NCBI GenBank assembly: GCA_934162655.1
Contig: CAKPJL010000004.1
Span: 1 to 64,000, forward strand
Reading direction: 5' to 3'
Origin: an uncultured Clostridia bacterium
Lineage (GTDB): Bacteria; Bacillota; Clostridia; TANB77; CAG-465
Length of the DNA: 64,000 bases
A program made the position numbers and the translations under genes. The notes beneath the pieces were generated by a model that saw nothing but the letters and a program-made list of their open reading frames with translations, was not told the origin of the DNA and made no database searches. This document shows, in pieces, positions 43,569-52,547 of the stretch; within the stretch, counting starts at the first letter, position 1; every line of letters starts with the position of its first letter.

Positions 43569-44810
43569 ATGATAGAAAAATTTTTAAATAAATTATTATT
43601 AATAATAATTTTCATAGTGCCTCTAACTATTTATCCTAACTATACAACTAAATTGCAAGTGTTATACTTTGTAGGAATATTACTATTTACACTCTTACTA
43701 GTAAAATTTAGAGAATGGACTTTTGATAAATCAGACTTAATACTGCTTGGTTTTCTAATACTAGTGTGTATTAGTACAATATTTTCTGTAAATGTCAAAG
43801 TATCAATATTTGGATATTTTAATAGATATGAAGGATTGCTAACATTTATAATATATTATTTAGTATATTACTGTTCAAAATATTATTTTAGAAATAAAAA
43901 AAGTATAATAATAGGAATATGTATACTTACAATGATAACTTCTATACTTGCCATTTTGCAGTATTACAACGCACCTTTTATAAAAGTTTTTTTTAAACAT
44001 GCTTCTTTTGCATGTGCCACTTTTGGAAATAGAAATTTTTACGGTGCATTTATATCACTAACATTTCCTATAATTATGTGCCTTTATATATTTCTAGGTA
44101 AAAAATTATTACTTATACCTAATGCTTTGCTTTTCTACTCCATGCTTGCTTGTCTGACTAGAAGTTGCTACTTAGCATTTATAGTATTTTCAATTATTGG
44201 CGTTATTTATCTAATAAAGCAAAAAAATAAGAATTATTTTAAGCGTTCATTGCTTTTACTTATATTGTTTGTTCTACTATTTATTTTATTTAATGTATTG
44301 AGTCCTAATGCTTTAATTGGAAGATATAAAGCAAGTATAGAAGAAATACAAAACAAAGACTCGCTCGGTAGCAATAGAGGATATATTTGGCAAATAGCCA
44401 TTAACATCATAAAAGACCATCCATTAACTGGATGTGGTACTGATGCTTTTTTGTGTGAGCTTACTAACAACCATACATTTGAACTAGTTAATGTTATATA
44501 TGATAAAGTAGGAGGTTTGCCAGACAAGGCACACAATGAATATTTACAAATTGCATCCACAATTGGAATACCGGCCTTAATTTTATACTTAGCCTTTGTG
44601 GCACTTACAATAAAAAATTTACTAAGGAATGATCTAAATAAAAATAAAATAGCTTTTGTAGTTTTACTATGTATTATAAGTTACCTTGTTCAAGCTTTCT
44701 TTAATATAAGTACAATTGACATAGCACCTATACTTTACTTAATATATGGGTATTCATACCAATTGAGAGAATACAAAAAGCTGCCAAGTGCAAAAAAAGA
44801 AAGAGTTTAA
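43569..44810 (+). CDS. O-antigen ligase/Wzy-like membrane protein
   Basis: 413 aa with ten or more hydrophobic segments. The Wzy_C domain region has SNRGYIWQIAINIIKDHPLTGCGTDAF and a periplasm-side-type loop DKAHNEYLQIASTIGIPALI with the conserved His. Members polymerise or transfer lipid-linked glycans; in a Gram-positive this points to a cell-wall polysaccharide or glycoprotein. Isolated from other glycan genes. Alternative: teichuronic-type polymerase. Confidence 0.8.
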   Translation: MIEKFLNKLLLIIIFIVPLTIYPNYTTKLQVLYFVGILLFTLLLVKFREWTFDKSDLILLGFLILVCISTIFSVNVKVSIFGYFNRYEGLLTFIIYYLVYYCSKYYFRNKKSIIIGICILTMITSILAILQYYNAPFIKVFFKHASFACATFGNRNFYGAFISLTFPIIMCLYIFLGKKLLLIPNALLFYSMLACLTRSCYLAFIVFSIIGVIYLIKQKNKNYFKRSLLLLILFVLLFILFNVLSPNALIGRYKASIEEIQNKDSLGSNRGYIWQIAINIIKDHPLTGCGTDAFLCELTNNHTFELVNVIYDKVGGLPDKAHNEYLQIASTIGIPALILYLAFVALTIKNLLRNDLNKNKIAFVVLLCIISYLVQAFFNISTIDIAPILYLIYGYSYQLREYKKLPSAKKERV

Positions 44811-44827
44811 ACACTCTTTCTTTTTTA
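44792..44827. terminator. Shared terminator of the ligase-like gene and rpsR
   Basis: AAAGAAAGAGT and ACTCTTTCTTT stem with TTAA loop; A/T runs on both sides. The ligase-like gene's stop lies in the loop. Confidence 0.85.
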
Positions 44828-44833
44828 TATTTA

Positions 44834-45085
44834 CTATTGAACAGTATAAGGTAATAATGCAATATGTCTAGCTCTTTTAATAGCTTCATTTACTTTTCTT
44901 TGATGTTTTGCACAAGTTCCTGTTACTCTTCTTGGTAATATTTTACCTTTATCACTAATATATCTTTTTAATTTTTCTACATCTTTGTAGTCAATTTCAT
45001 CTATATTGTCAACGCAAAAATTACAAACTTTTTTTCTTGGTTTTCTAAATGGTTTGTCATTTTTCTTTGCATTTCTATCTGCCAT
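44834..45085 (-). CDS. rpsR: 30S ribosomal protein S18
   Basis: 83 aa; KRYISDKGKILPRRVTGTCAKHQR is diagnostic. Two Cys near the N-terminus (CNFC) plus later Cys suggest a metal-bound form. Last of rpsF-ssb-rpsR. Confidence 0.97.
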   Translation of the reverse strand: MADRNAKKNDKPFRKPRKKVCNFCVDNIDEIDYKDVEKLKRYISDKGKILPRRVTGTCAKHQRKVNEAIKRARHIALLPYTVQ

Positions 45086-45106
45086 TTTTATTTCCTCCTT
45101 TTTTAC

Positions 45107-45523
45107 TTAGAAAGGAAGTTCCTCGTTATCATCTATTGTAATGAAATCACCATCTGCACTAGATGATGGCACTCCCGCATCCATACTTGGAGTTGAAGAA
45201 TCCCTTCTTGAATCTGCAAAATATGCATTCTCAACTATAAAATCTGTTGCATATCTTTTTTGACCATTAGGATCATCCCAACTTCTATTTTGAATTCTAC
45301 CTTCTACTAAAACTTGTTGGCCTTTTGTGTAATATTTAGCACAGAATTCTGCTAATTTTCCAAAAGCTGTTATATTAAAGAAATCTGCTTTTCTTTCTCC
45401 ATTTTGATCGGCAAATCTTCTATTTACCGCAATAGAAAAAGTAGTAACCTGTGTATTAGTATTTGGTGTTACTTTTGTTTCAGGGTCCTTTGTTAATCTC
45501 CCCATAAATTGAAATTTATTCAT
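45107..45523 (-). CDS. ssb: Single-stranded DNA-binding protein
   Basis: 138 aa from MNKFQFMGRLTKDPE; the upstream in-frame start (45541) lies before the ribosome site (AGGGGGAAA). OB-fold block, then a linker and the acidic tip DDNEELPF that recruits DNA-repair partners. Classic position between rpsF and rpsR. Confidence 0.96.
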   Translation of the reverse strand: MNKFQFMGRLTKDPETKVTPNTNTQVTTFSIAVNRRFADQNGERKADFFNITAFGKLAEFCAKYYTKGQQVLVEGRIQNRSWDDPNGQKRYATDFIVENAYFADSRRDSSTPSMDAGVPSSSADGDFITIDDNEELPF

Positions 45524-45562
45524 ATTTTTTCCCCCTAACATAAAATTTAAATTATTTATTCA

Positions 45563-45841
45563 TTATTTTTTTATAACCATATGTTTTAAAACTATTTCAT
45601 CAAGTCTTAAAATTCTTTCAAATTCTGCAATAAATTCTGGCTTTGCTGTAAATGTAAATAGAATGTAATATCCTTCTTTTTGCTTATTTATTTCATAAGC
45701 AAGAGTTTTTTTACCCCATTCTTCTACACTTGTAAGCTCGCCATTTGCAGAAATCAATTCTTTCATTTTTTCACCGAAAGCAACTGTTTTTTCTTCTTCA
45801 GCTGCTGCTGATAAAATTATAACTGATTCGTAATTATTCAT
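45563..45841 (-). CDS. rpsF: 30S ribosomal protein S6
   Basis: 92 aa from MNNYESVIIL; GAGGAGGTGA upstream supports the ATG at 45841. Contains EEWGKKTLAYEINKQKEGYY, typical of S6. Forms a pair with S18. Confidence 0.96.
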   Translation of the reverse strand: MNNYESVIILSAAAEEEKTVAFGEKMKELISANGELTSVEEWGKKTLAYEINKQKEGYYILFTFTAKPEFIAEFERILRLDEIVLKHMVIKK

Positions 45842-45873
45842 GACCAAACTCACCTCCTCTTGGACATAAGACT

Positions 45874-45894
45874 CTATAAAGATTATAGAGTAAG
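45874..45894 (-). promoter_or_regulatory. Hairpin in the rpsF leader
   Basis: ACTCTATAA and TTATAGAGT (9 bp, 3-nt loop) lie about 30 bp upstream of rpsF, where other Firmicutes carry an S6:S18-binding leader. The characteristic CCG loop motif is not evident. Confidence 0.4.
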
Positions 45895-45911
45895 GAAATT
45901 AACTAGTAAGT

Positions 45912-45940
45912 ATTATATCATTTTTTTATTAATTTATCAA
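45912..45940 (-). promoter_or_regulatory. Promoter of rpsF-ssb-rpsR
   Basis: TTGATA (45935-45940), 17-nt spacer, TATAAT (45912-45917). Confidence 0.82.
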
Positions 45941-46099
45941 TAAAAATTGCAAAAATTTGTTTATATATTGTTTTTTTACAAACAATATTTATAAATCATA
46001 CATTCAAATCCCATAGATTTCAACATTTATTGACAAAGTAACCTTTTTTAGATATAATACATATACTTATAATAATGACAGATTTTTAGGAGGAGAGTT

Positions 46100-46717
46100 T
46101 TGAAAGTAGAAAAAATTAGTGAAAATAAAGTAAAAATAATATTAACAATAGAAGAACTTGAAAGTAGAAAAATATCTCTAAAAGAACTAGAAAATAATAC
46201 TGCACTTGCAAGAGATCTATTTTTTGATTTGATAGAAGAAAATAACTTAGACGAAGAATTTAGACTAGAAGATTCTCAACTTTTAATAGAAGCTAGTTCT
46301 GACAATGAGAATTTATTTGTAGTAACAATAACAAAGGTAGATGATTTTCCTACTAGTATAAAGCCTTATTCCAAATCAATTGATAGTAAAAATCACACTT
46401 CTAAAATCAAGAAAAACTACAAAGTAACAAGTAACATATTTGTTTTTTCAAATATTGATGATATATTATCTTTTTGCGATAAGGCAAGAAACGAAGATAT
46501 ATTCTGTGGAAGAAATAGTCTTTATAAGGACGAAAAGAATTATTTTATTATATTTTCAAATAACGCAACTAAGAATAAAAAATTTATAAATACATTTTCA
46601 CTTTTATCTGAATACTGTATATCATATCATAATTTTGATATGCTTAGTGCAAACATAAAGGAAAAATGTAATTTAATAATATCTAATAATGCAATACAAA
46701 GATTAATGAAAATATAG
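46100..46717 (+). CDS. mecA: MecA-like adaptor protein
   Basis: 205 aa, TTG start at 46100 with AGGAGG 6 nt upstream. N-terminal domain KISENKVKIILTIEELESRKISLKEL is the MecA target-binding part; a central acidic linker leads to a C-terminal domain that in B. subtilis binds ClpC. It hands proteins to ClpCP for degradation, including ComK in Bacillus. ComEA at 55257 hints that competence genes are present, but a ComK role is not implied. Confidence 0.85.
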   Translation: MKVEKISENKVKIILTIEELESRKISLKELENNTALARDLFFDLIEENNLDEEFRLEDSQLLIEASSDNENLFVVTITKVDDFPTSIKPYSKSIDSKNHTSKIKKNYKVTSNIFVFSNIDDILSFCDKARNEDIFCGRNSLYKDEKNYFIIFSNNATKNKKFINTFSLLSEYCISYHNFDMLSANIKEKCNLIISNNAIQRLMKI

Positions 46718-46747
46718 TTTCAAGTGCCTTACTTGAAGCTATATTTT
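46709..46747. terminator. Terminator between mecA and the Tad-like cluster
   Basis: ATATAGTTTCAAG and CTTGAAGCTATAT pair, followed by TTTTT. It overlaps both gene ends. Confidence 0.78.
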
Positions 46748-47146
46748 TGAATAGCTACATTTTTTTACACCTATATCTATTGTTTTATAATTAATTTCTA
46801 TTCTACCGCCATTAAACCCTATACTCTTATACTTAGCCTTATATAAAATATTAAACTCTATAAGCTCACCATAAGTTTTTTTATAGTTTGGTACACTAAT
46901 AACTATGTTATCTTTTTCAAATCCATTATTTTCTAAATCATTTAATAGATTTTTCCTTTCATTTTCAGTTAAATATCCAAACTTTTCTATAACAAACATG
47001 TATTTTTCAGATATTTTATTTAATTTTTGTTGAAATATCAATGGCATTAATGAATTCATTAATGTCATACCTACTATTATAATAGCAACTATACATATTA
47101 TAACTATTATAGGTGTAACAACAATTGTATTTCCCCTCTTATTCAT
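46739..47146 (-). CDS. TadE-like pseudopilin/anchored protein
   Basis: 135 aa. Starts MNKRGNTIVVTPIIVIICIVAIIIVG, the TadE-like N-terminus with one membrane helix; the rest is soluble and extracellular (INYKTIDIGVKKC). Last gene of the cluster; overlaps the previous gene by 8 bp. TadE proteins are minor pilins in Flp systems; assignment is by shape, not a strong motif. Confidence 0.6.
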   Translation of the reverse strand: MNKRGNTIVVTPIIVIICIVAIIIVGMTLMNSLMPLIFQQKLNKISEKYMFVIEKFGYLTENERKNLLNDLENNGFEKDNIVISVPNYKKTYGELIEFNILYKAKYKSIGFNGGRIEINYKTIDIGVKKCSYSKI

Positions 47147-47570
47147 ATAACACTTCCATATTCTTTAACTTTACATTATCTACAAAATTAAATTGCAGAC
47201 TTTCACCTATCAAATTCTTAAATACTACTGGATAAAAATTGACATTATACTTTATTAAAACGTTATTATTATTAAAATCGTAGGATACACTTTCTACATT
47301 AACCCTGTTTTTATAATTTAAATATATAAGCTCACTTATCTTATCTTTCATTACATTACTATCAACTTTGTAACTATAATACTTAAATTCATTCATGTCC
47401 ATACTAAAAAATGAATTCTGTACTATATAAAATATATCTTTTCTTACCTCATTTATTTGGAGATCTACCTGACTATATAATACATACATATTAAAAAATA
47501 TAAACATAACTACTACCATAGCAAGACATATCCATATTATTAAAATATTTCCTCTTTTACTATTAACCAT
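47139..47570 (-). CDS. TadE/TadG-like anchored protein
   Basis: 143 aa from MVNSKRGNILIIWICLAMVVVMF; GAGGAATT precedes this ATG at 47570, and the frame upstream of it overlaps the previous gene. One N-terminal helix followed by a soluble domain (QVDLQINEVRKDIFYIVQNSFF). Likely minor pilin. Confidence 0.6.
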   Translation of the reverse strand: MVNSKRGNILIIWICLAMVVVMFIFFNMYVLYSQVDLQINEVRKDIFYIVQNSFFSMDMNEFKYYSYKVDSNVMKDKISELIYLNYKNRVNVESVSYDFNNNNVLIKYNVNFYPVVFKNLIGESLQFNFVDNVKLKNMEVLYE

Positions 47571-47571
47571 A

Positions 47572-49167
47572 TTATAATTCCTCAATACTATAAACTTTTC
47601 TAATTTCATTTTTATTAATAATTCCATTTTCAAAAATATAATTAATATTTTTAGTATAATCATCTACTAAATCAATTAAAACTACATCATTAAAACTCTT
47701 ACCTAACACACTATACAAAATTTCTATTTTACAAGGACTTTTTATTCTATTTCCTACCATTTTAAAATCTATATCAAAGTAATTTTGGAATTTATTTCTT
47801 AAATAATCCCATGTCATAAGAGTAATGTTATTTTCATTATTAATATTAACTCCTAATAAATAAAATTTTTTATTTTTACTTAGCAAAGTAAAATCTGTTT
47901 TATTTCCATCAATATAAAATTCAATATCCTCTAAATTTATATCATCATAATTTAAGCTTAACTTTACTGCTATATCCCTACCTTTTTCAACAAATCCATA
48001 TGAATTGCTATTTTTAGTTATATTAGTTTGGACAAGTGGACTTACAACCAATTTATTATCTTCTTTTTTTTGAATATACACATCTTTAGAAGATAAAGGA
48101 ACTATTAATTTTTCGTCTATGTTAATTTCTATATCTTTTTCTAGTACATCTTCCATAAGGCCATCTACACTAAAATCCGTATATAAATAACTTACTACTT
48201 TAACATGAAGTACATGTTTTCCCGGAGTTGAAAACATACTTCTGGAAACAGTATAGTATATATTTTTGTCCACCAATACCGTTTTACTGCCACTTACCGT
48301 TGAAATCTTTTGTCCATTTATATATAGCGTAGAACTAATACTTTTAATTTGTTTTTCTGTAGCATAATCAGTTAAGTTAATGGCACTGGCACCAAAATTT
48401 ATATTCAATGGTATATTATCTTGCACTTTTGATATATGAGTGCTGCCAGTAAAATTAAAATCAGATTTAACATTTGCATTAGCTGCCATAGGCTTTATAG
48501 CAAGTGTAGCATATCTTATATTTCCTTTATTATTAATTCTATTTATAGTAACAACTCCATATGTTTTCCATGTAGGACAAGTATTTAACATAACTTTATC
48601 AAGGCCTATTTTTTGCGGCGTAATGTTATACTCTATTAAATCATATGAATTGCATGTATTGCTTGAATAGTCAATGGTATCAAACAGTAAATTACTGTTT
48701 TTAGTATAATTTAACTGCTCTATATATTTATATTTACTTGTATCATTCCACGATTCTTGTGCCCCTCTCATATATATATAATTCCATTTATCAGGTGTGG
48801 TCTCAGGAGTTCCATCAACTGGAAAATATACATTGGCTATAAGATTTCCATTATATCCTCTACCTAACAAATAATATTCTCCCCTAACACCATTACTATA
48901 ATATTTTCCTTTATCTAAAACAGTTTTAAATCTTTGATTTGTGGTGATGTTAAACATATTTTCAGGAGTAGAATATGAGAAAACATTATATGTATAATAA
49001 ATAGTCTCATTTATTTCTTCACCGTATATATTATATCTTGGTATTCCTATTGTATCTATTACAAATTTAAATTTTTCAGATATTGCTCCAAAACAATTAT
49101 TCTTAAAGGCAATTATAACTAATAATACCAATATAACGAATATTTGCAATTTATATACTTTTTTCAT
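47572..49167 (-). CDS. Large exported protein of the Tad-like cluster, unknown function
   Basis: 531 aa from MKKVYKLQIFVILVLLVIIAF; AAGGGGGCG is the ribosome site and the ATG at 49185 is rejected. Signal peptide or anchor at residues 1-25, then a long beta-rich extracellular region (for example TFSTPGKHVLHVKV-like strands), no repeats and no known catalytic motif. Probably a surface or pilus-tip component judging by its place between pilin-type genes. Confidence 0.65.
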   Translation of the reverse strand: MKKVYKLQIFVILVLLVIIAFKNNCFGAISEKFKFVIDTIGIPRYNIYGEEINETIYYTYNVFSYSTPENMFNITTNQRFKTVLDKGKYYSNGVRGEYYLLGRGYNGNLIANVYFPVDGTPETTPDKWNYIYMRGAQESWNDTSKYKYIEQLNYTKNSNLLFDTIDYSSNTCNSYDLIEYNITPQKIGLDKVMLNTCPTWKTYGVVTINRINNKGNIRYATLAIKPMAANANVKSDFNFTGSTHISKVQDNIPLNINFGASAINLTDYATEKQIKSISSTLYINGQKISTVSGSKTVLVDKNIYYTVSRSMFSTPGKHVLHVKVVSYLYTDFSVDGLMEDVLEKDIEINIDEKLIVPLSSKDVYIQKKEDNKLVVSPLVQTNITKNSNSYGFVEKGRDIAVKLSLNYDDINLEDIEFYIDGNKTDFTLLSKNKKFYLLGVNINNENNITLMTWDYLRNKFQNYFDIDFKMVGNRIKSPCKIEILYSVLGKSFNDVVLIDLVDDYTKNINYIFENGIINKNEIRKVYSIEEL

Positions 49168-49177
49168 ATACGCCCCC

Positions 49178-49735
49178 TTAGACATAAATAATATTAAAAA
49201 ATATTAAATTTTTATCGTTGTCAAATTCAAAGCTATATTTTAAATTTTTACCGATTTGACCAAAATTAGAAATATTACTTTCCTTATTTTCTTTATAATC
49301 CATGTATTTATCCGATATTAATACTACCATTTCTTGTAATGCTACATCTTCTAAATTTAAACCATATTTTACATTTAAAAAACTCATAATTTCAAATAGA
49401 TAGTTTTTATCAACATATAATTTTTCACTATATTCTTCTTTATATATCTTGTTAAATCCTATTTTAATGATATCTTTTTGACAAATAACTTGAATATCAA
49501 AAAAATCATTATTTAACTCTTTTATGTTAGTTCCAAAATATAAAATATTATTTTTTTCTATATACTCTCTATCTTTTACATACTCCTTAGGATTTATATT
49601 ATATTCTTTGAAATTTTTATTTAATGTAGTTGTCTTTTTTATGATAGCATTTTTTATAATTAAAGTTATAAAAATAACTATAATAACAATAATAATAAAA
49701 TAAATAATATTTTTTATATTAACATTATTCAACAT
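49178..49735 (-). CDS. Anchored protein of unknown function
   Basis: 185 aa; one N-terminal helix (IIYFIIIVIIVIFITLII) and a soluble domain rich in Asn, Lys and Ile. Overlaps its upstream neighbour by 7 bp and lies 10 bp before the large exported protein. No family recognised. Confidence 0.6.
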   Translation of the reverse strand: MLNNVNIKNIIYFIIIVIIVIFITLIIKNAIIKKTTTLNKNFKEYNINPKEYVKDREYIEKNNILYFGTNIKELNNDFFDIQVICQKDIIKIGFNKIYKEEYSEKLYVDKNYLFEIMSFLNVKYGLNLEDVALQEMVVLISDKYMDYKENKESNISNFGQIGKNLKYSFEFDNDKNLIFFNIIYV

Positions 49736-50112
49736 TTAACAGATTTCCTTCTAATTACTACTTTATCTTTTGTTAAATTATATACATGGTTTATTTTATC
49801 TAATATATATTCTTCACCTTTACGCATACTAAATAAATTCTCACTAAGAAGTAAGCATGATAAAATATGTTTTGGCTCAAATTTATTTGTAACTATTAAA
49901 ATATTATCCTTTGATTTTATACTACTAAAGTTTTCTTCTATAAATTCAATATTATTAGAAATAATAACATAAATATCAATTTTTGTTTTAGATGCCTTTT
50001 CAAAATAGAATTTTATTTTATTACCATATATGGTTTTTGATATTTCTTCTACATTATCTATATAATTTTTTATCTCATCATTATTCTCATCTTTTATTAT
50101 AATTACATTCAT
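49729..50112 (-). CDS. Cytoplasmic protein of unknown function
   Basis: 127 aa, no membrane helix. Alternating strand/helix order (MNVIIIKDEN, IDIYVIISNN, DNILIVTNKF) suggests a receiver- or CpaE-like N-terminal fold, but no phosphorylation or nucleotide motif is visible. Placed where TadZ/CpaE lies in complete Tad operons; that link is only positional. Confidence 0.5.
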   Translation of the reverse strand: MNVIIIKDENNDEIKNYIDNVEEISKTIYGNKIKFYFEKASKTKIDIYVIISNNIEFIEENFSSIKSKDNILIVTNKFEPKHILSCLLLSENLFSMRKGEEYILDKINHVYNLTKDKVVIRRKSVKC

Positions 50113-50121
50113 TTATTCACC

Positions 50122-50820
50122 CTACCTTACAATTGAAAAACTAAATTTCCCATAATTTTTTAAATTATTAATTTTTATAGCCACATCACTTTTTACTCTT
50201 ATCATAATTGTATCAATTAAAGTATCAGTTCCAAGTAATTCTTTTCTATCTAAACTTATTCCGCTTTTATTAAAAGCATCTATTATATAAATATCTTTTA
50301 AAAGCCTTATTGTTGTATAAGACTCTTGTGTTCCAAGAGTAATATATTCACTCATTTCATTTTCATCATCTGCTATCAAATTAATAATACTTTCTACTTG
50401 TGATGTTTTAGAAGAATAATATATATTAACATTTTTTCCTTTTGTAGATTGATACGATACACTATCTTCAGAACTTTCCACTTTTATTGAGATATATTCA
50501 TACTTTTTTGTGCACTGGTACTCTTCACTGTTTACTAAATCGGACTTTTTTAATATATCATTTGATTTTACATCATGACTAAAAACATATCCTACATAAG
50601 AATTAATATCTTCTACATATTCGGTTCCATCTGGTACTGTGTCAATTTTGCATTCCTTTAAATTGCTTATATCTATTACTTGACCTTGCAATACATCTTC
50701 TTTTAATATGTAACATTTATTAAAATCGTTTTTTACCATATATTTATTATAAAAAAATGTTAATAATAAATATATAATTATTGAAACTATTAAGACTACT
50801 ATATACTTTTTATATTTCAT
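50122..50820 (-). CDS. CpaB/RcpC-like SAF-domain protein
   Basis: 232 aa. N-terminal helix (YIVVLIVSIIIYLLLTFFY), then an SAF-type domain (VLQGQVIDISNLKECKID...YVGYVFSHDVKSNDILKKSDL). CpaB proteins belong to Flp/Tad pilus assembly and are thought to guide or bind the pilus outside the membrane. Confidence 0.75.
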   Translation of the reverse strand: MKYKKYIVVLIVSIIIYLLLTFFYNKYMVKNDFNKCYILKEDVLQGQVIDISNLKECKIDTVPDGTEYVEDINSYVGYVFSHDVKSNDILKKSDLVNSEEYQCTKKYEYISIKVESSEDSVSYQSTKGKNVNIYYSSKTSQVESIINLIADDENEMSEYITLGTQESYTTIRLLKDIYIIDAFNKSGISLDRKELLGTDTLIDTIMIRVKSDVAIKINNLKNYGKFSFSIVR

Positions 50821-50829
50821 TACTTCACC

Positions 50830-51075
50830 TTAAATAATAGACAGGGTAGAATTTACCCAATTATTCATCCTACTCATAACATTTGAAAGTAAATTTGAAA
50901 ATTGAGGATAAAACAATACTATTGCTAAAACTAAAGATACTGCTATTAATATTATTGTTTCTGCTAAAGCAGATCCAGTTTTAGAAGATGTTTTACCTTT
51001 TTGTGAACTTAATATTATTTCTCTTTTTACTAAATTTTTATATTTACCTTTATTAAATAATTTTATTTTCCCCAT
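50830..51075 (-). CDS. Flp-like major pilin candidate
   Basis: 81 aa. A basic N-terminal leader of about 34 residues ends at a Gly, followed by SALAETIILIAVSLVLAIVLF, the class IVb (Flp) pilin pattern with Glu five residues after the probable cleavage site. The mature protein would be about 46 residues. Leader is longer than usual. 9-13 bp gaps to both neighbours. Confidence 0.7.
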   Translation of the reverse strand: MGKIKLFNKGKYKNLVKREIILSSQKGKTSSKTGSALAETIILIAVSLVLAIVLFYPQFSNLLSNVMSRMNNWVNSTLSII

Positions 51076-51087
51076 ATATTCTCCTTT

Positions 51088-51927
51088 CTAAATAAAAATA
51101 TTTTTCAATCCATCAGAAATCTGAATAAACATAGGATATGCCACAATTGCAAATATATTTATAAGTGAGATAACTGTTGAAAAACTCACTAACAAAAAAT
51201 TTTTACTCGCTTTATACCTTAAATATTTAAAGTACAGATTTTCTAATGTACCTGAAAAAATCTCTAATCCTTCTATCATATTCCCCTCTTTATCTAAATC
51301 GGATAAAATTGAAATAAACATATTAAACTCGTACGAATTAAACTTCTTACTAAAATTTTCTATTGCCATTCTCATGTTTAAATTATACATAATATAATCA
51401 TTAATAAATTTTTCGTATGCTTTTTTAAATCTATCGTATTTTATAACATTAATGCTAATTTTTAATGCTTCTTTTAATGGTACACTAGCCGAAAGCGATA
51501 TAATTAAACTTTGAACGATGTTTGAAATCTGACTAATTAGTTTTAAATTTTCGCTTTTACTATAGCTATAAATGAGATAATTAGGTAAAAAAAACAATAA
51601 GACTAAAAATACAAATGATAAAGTTATATTTTGACTTCTTAATAATAAACATACAAAGACAAAAAATGATAATAAATATTTTATAATAATATATCTTACC
51701 AGTGTAAATCCATAAGGATATTCTAGTAGTTCTAATTTTTCTTTTACACCATTTAAATAAACTTTAATATAATTGCTATTGCTAAATTTACACAGTATTT
51801 TATTTGAGAAAAATTTAGATTTTAAATTATTAGAATTAACATATTTTGATTTTTTTAATATAATTTTATAAGATACTAGGTTATAAGATAAAAGGATTGA
51901 TAATATAAATAATATTAATACATGAAT
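51088..51927 (-). CDS. TadB/TadC-like pilus platform protein, apparent ATT start
   Basis: The frame from a TTG at 51597 to 51088 shows only the C-terminal half of a T2SSF protein. It stays open upstream to about 51955 with the right character (two membrane helices, LVRYIIIKYLLSFF and FVCLLL). GGAGGTGA (51933-51940) is correctly spaced (6 nt) for an ATT codon at 51927; no ATG, GTG or TTG in this frame lies near it. The full protein is about 279 aa, normal for TadC-like proteins. Central T2SSF block: QSLIISLSASVPLKEALKI. First gene after the promoter at 51952-51980. Confidence 0.68.
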   Translation of the reverse strand: MHVLILFILSILLSYNLVSYKIILKKSKYVNSNNLKSKFFSNKILCKFSNSNYIKVYLNGVKEKLELLEYPYGFTLVRYIIIKYLLSFFVFVCLLLRSQNITLSFVFLVLLFFLPNYLIYSYSKSENLKLISQISNIVQSLIISLSASVPLKEALKISINVIKYDRFKKAYEKFINDYIMYNLNMRMAIENFSKKFNSYEFNMFISILSDLDKEGNMIEGLEIFSGTLENLYFKYLRYKASKNFLLVSFSTVISLINIFAIVAYPMFIQISDGLKNIFI

Positions 51928-51951
51928 ACAATCACCTCCAAACTTGACTTG

Positions 51952-51980
51952 ATTTTAACATGCTGATTTGAAAAAGTCAA
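51952..51980 (-). promoter_or_regulatory. Promoter of the Tad-like cluster
   Basis: TTGACT (51975-51980), 17-nt spacer, TAAAAT (51952-51957). The start of transcription would be about 6 nt before the ribosome site. Confidence 0.78.
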
Positions 51981-52052
51981 GAAAAATCGTTCGCCAAAAA
52001 CTGACAAAAAAACTGTTACGAGTATATTTTGTCAAAACTTGACAATATTTTA

Positions 52053-52081
52053 TTGACAAAAATACCATTTTTAAGTATAAT
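52053..52081 (+). promoter_or_regulatory. Promoter of the small membrane protein gene
   Basis: TTGACA, 17-nt spacer, TATAAT, divergent from the Tad promoter. Confidence 0.85.
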
Positions 52082-52108
52082 AATTTTATGTGAAAGGTGG
52101 AATAAAAG

Positions 52109-52447
52109 ATGAATGAAAATCCAAATAAATCTAAAATAATACTATCATACATTATTTCTCTTTTAGGTTTAATATTTATTAACACTGAAAAAGATGCTTC
52201 CGAGCAAGATAGAGAACATTTTGCACAAGCAGCAACAATTTTTATAGTTGAACTTGCATTAACTGTTATTACAACTATAATCAATTCAATAGGAATACCT
52301 TTTGTTGGAACAATACTTGGATTAGTTCCTACTGCTTTGCTTGTTCTTGCAATAATTGCTGCTGTAAAATCTGCAAATGGTGAATTTTTCAAAATACCAG
52401 TTATATATGATTTTTCAAAGAAAATATTTGGAAAAAAACAAGCTTAA
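52109..52447 (+). CDS. Small membrane protein (DUF4870/Tic20-like)
   Basis: 112 aa with three or four hydrophobic helices. The pattern SEQDREHFAQAATIFIVEL, followed by helices and AVKSANGEFFKIPVI, fits the DUF4870 group. No known function. GAAAGGTGG before the ATG. Single gene with terminator. Confidence 0.72.
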   Translation: MNENPNKSKIILSYIISLLGLIFINTEKDASEQDREHFAQAATIFIVELALTVITTIINSIGIPFVGTILGLVPTALLVLAIIAAVKSANGEFFKIPVIYDFSKKIFGKKQA

Positions 52448-52474
52448 AAAACTGCATTTAATGCAGTTTTTTTA
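52446..52474 (+). terminator. Terminator of the small membrane protein gene
   Basis: AAAAACTGCAT and ATGCAGTTTTT stem plus T-run. Confidence 0.9.
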
Positions 52475-52547
52475 TACTTTTTACTAATTTATATTTTTTA
52501 TTCTTGAATATTACATATTAATTTGATATACTAAATATGGTGACATT

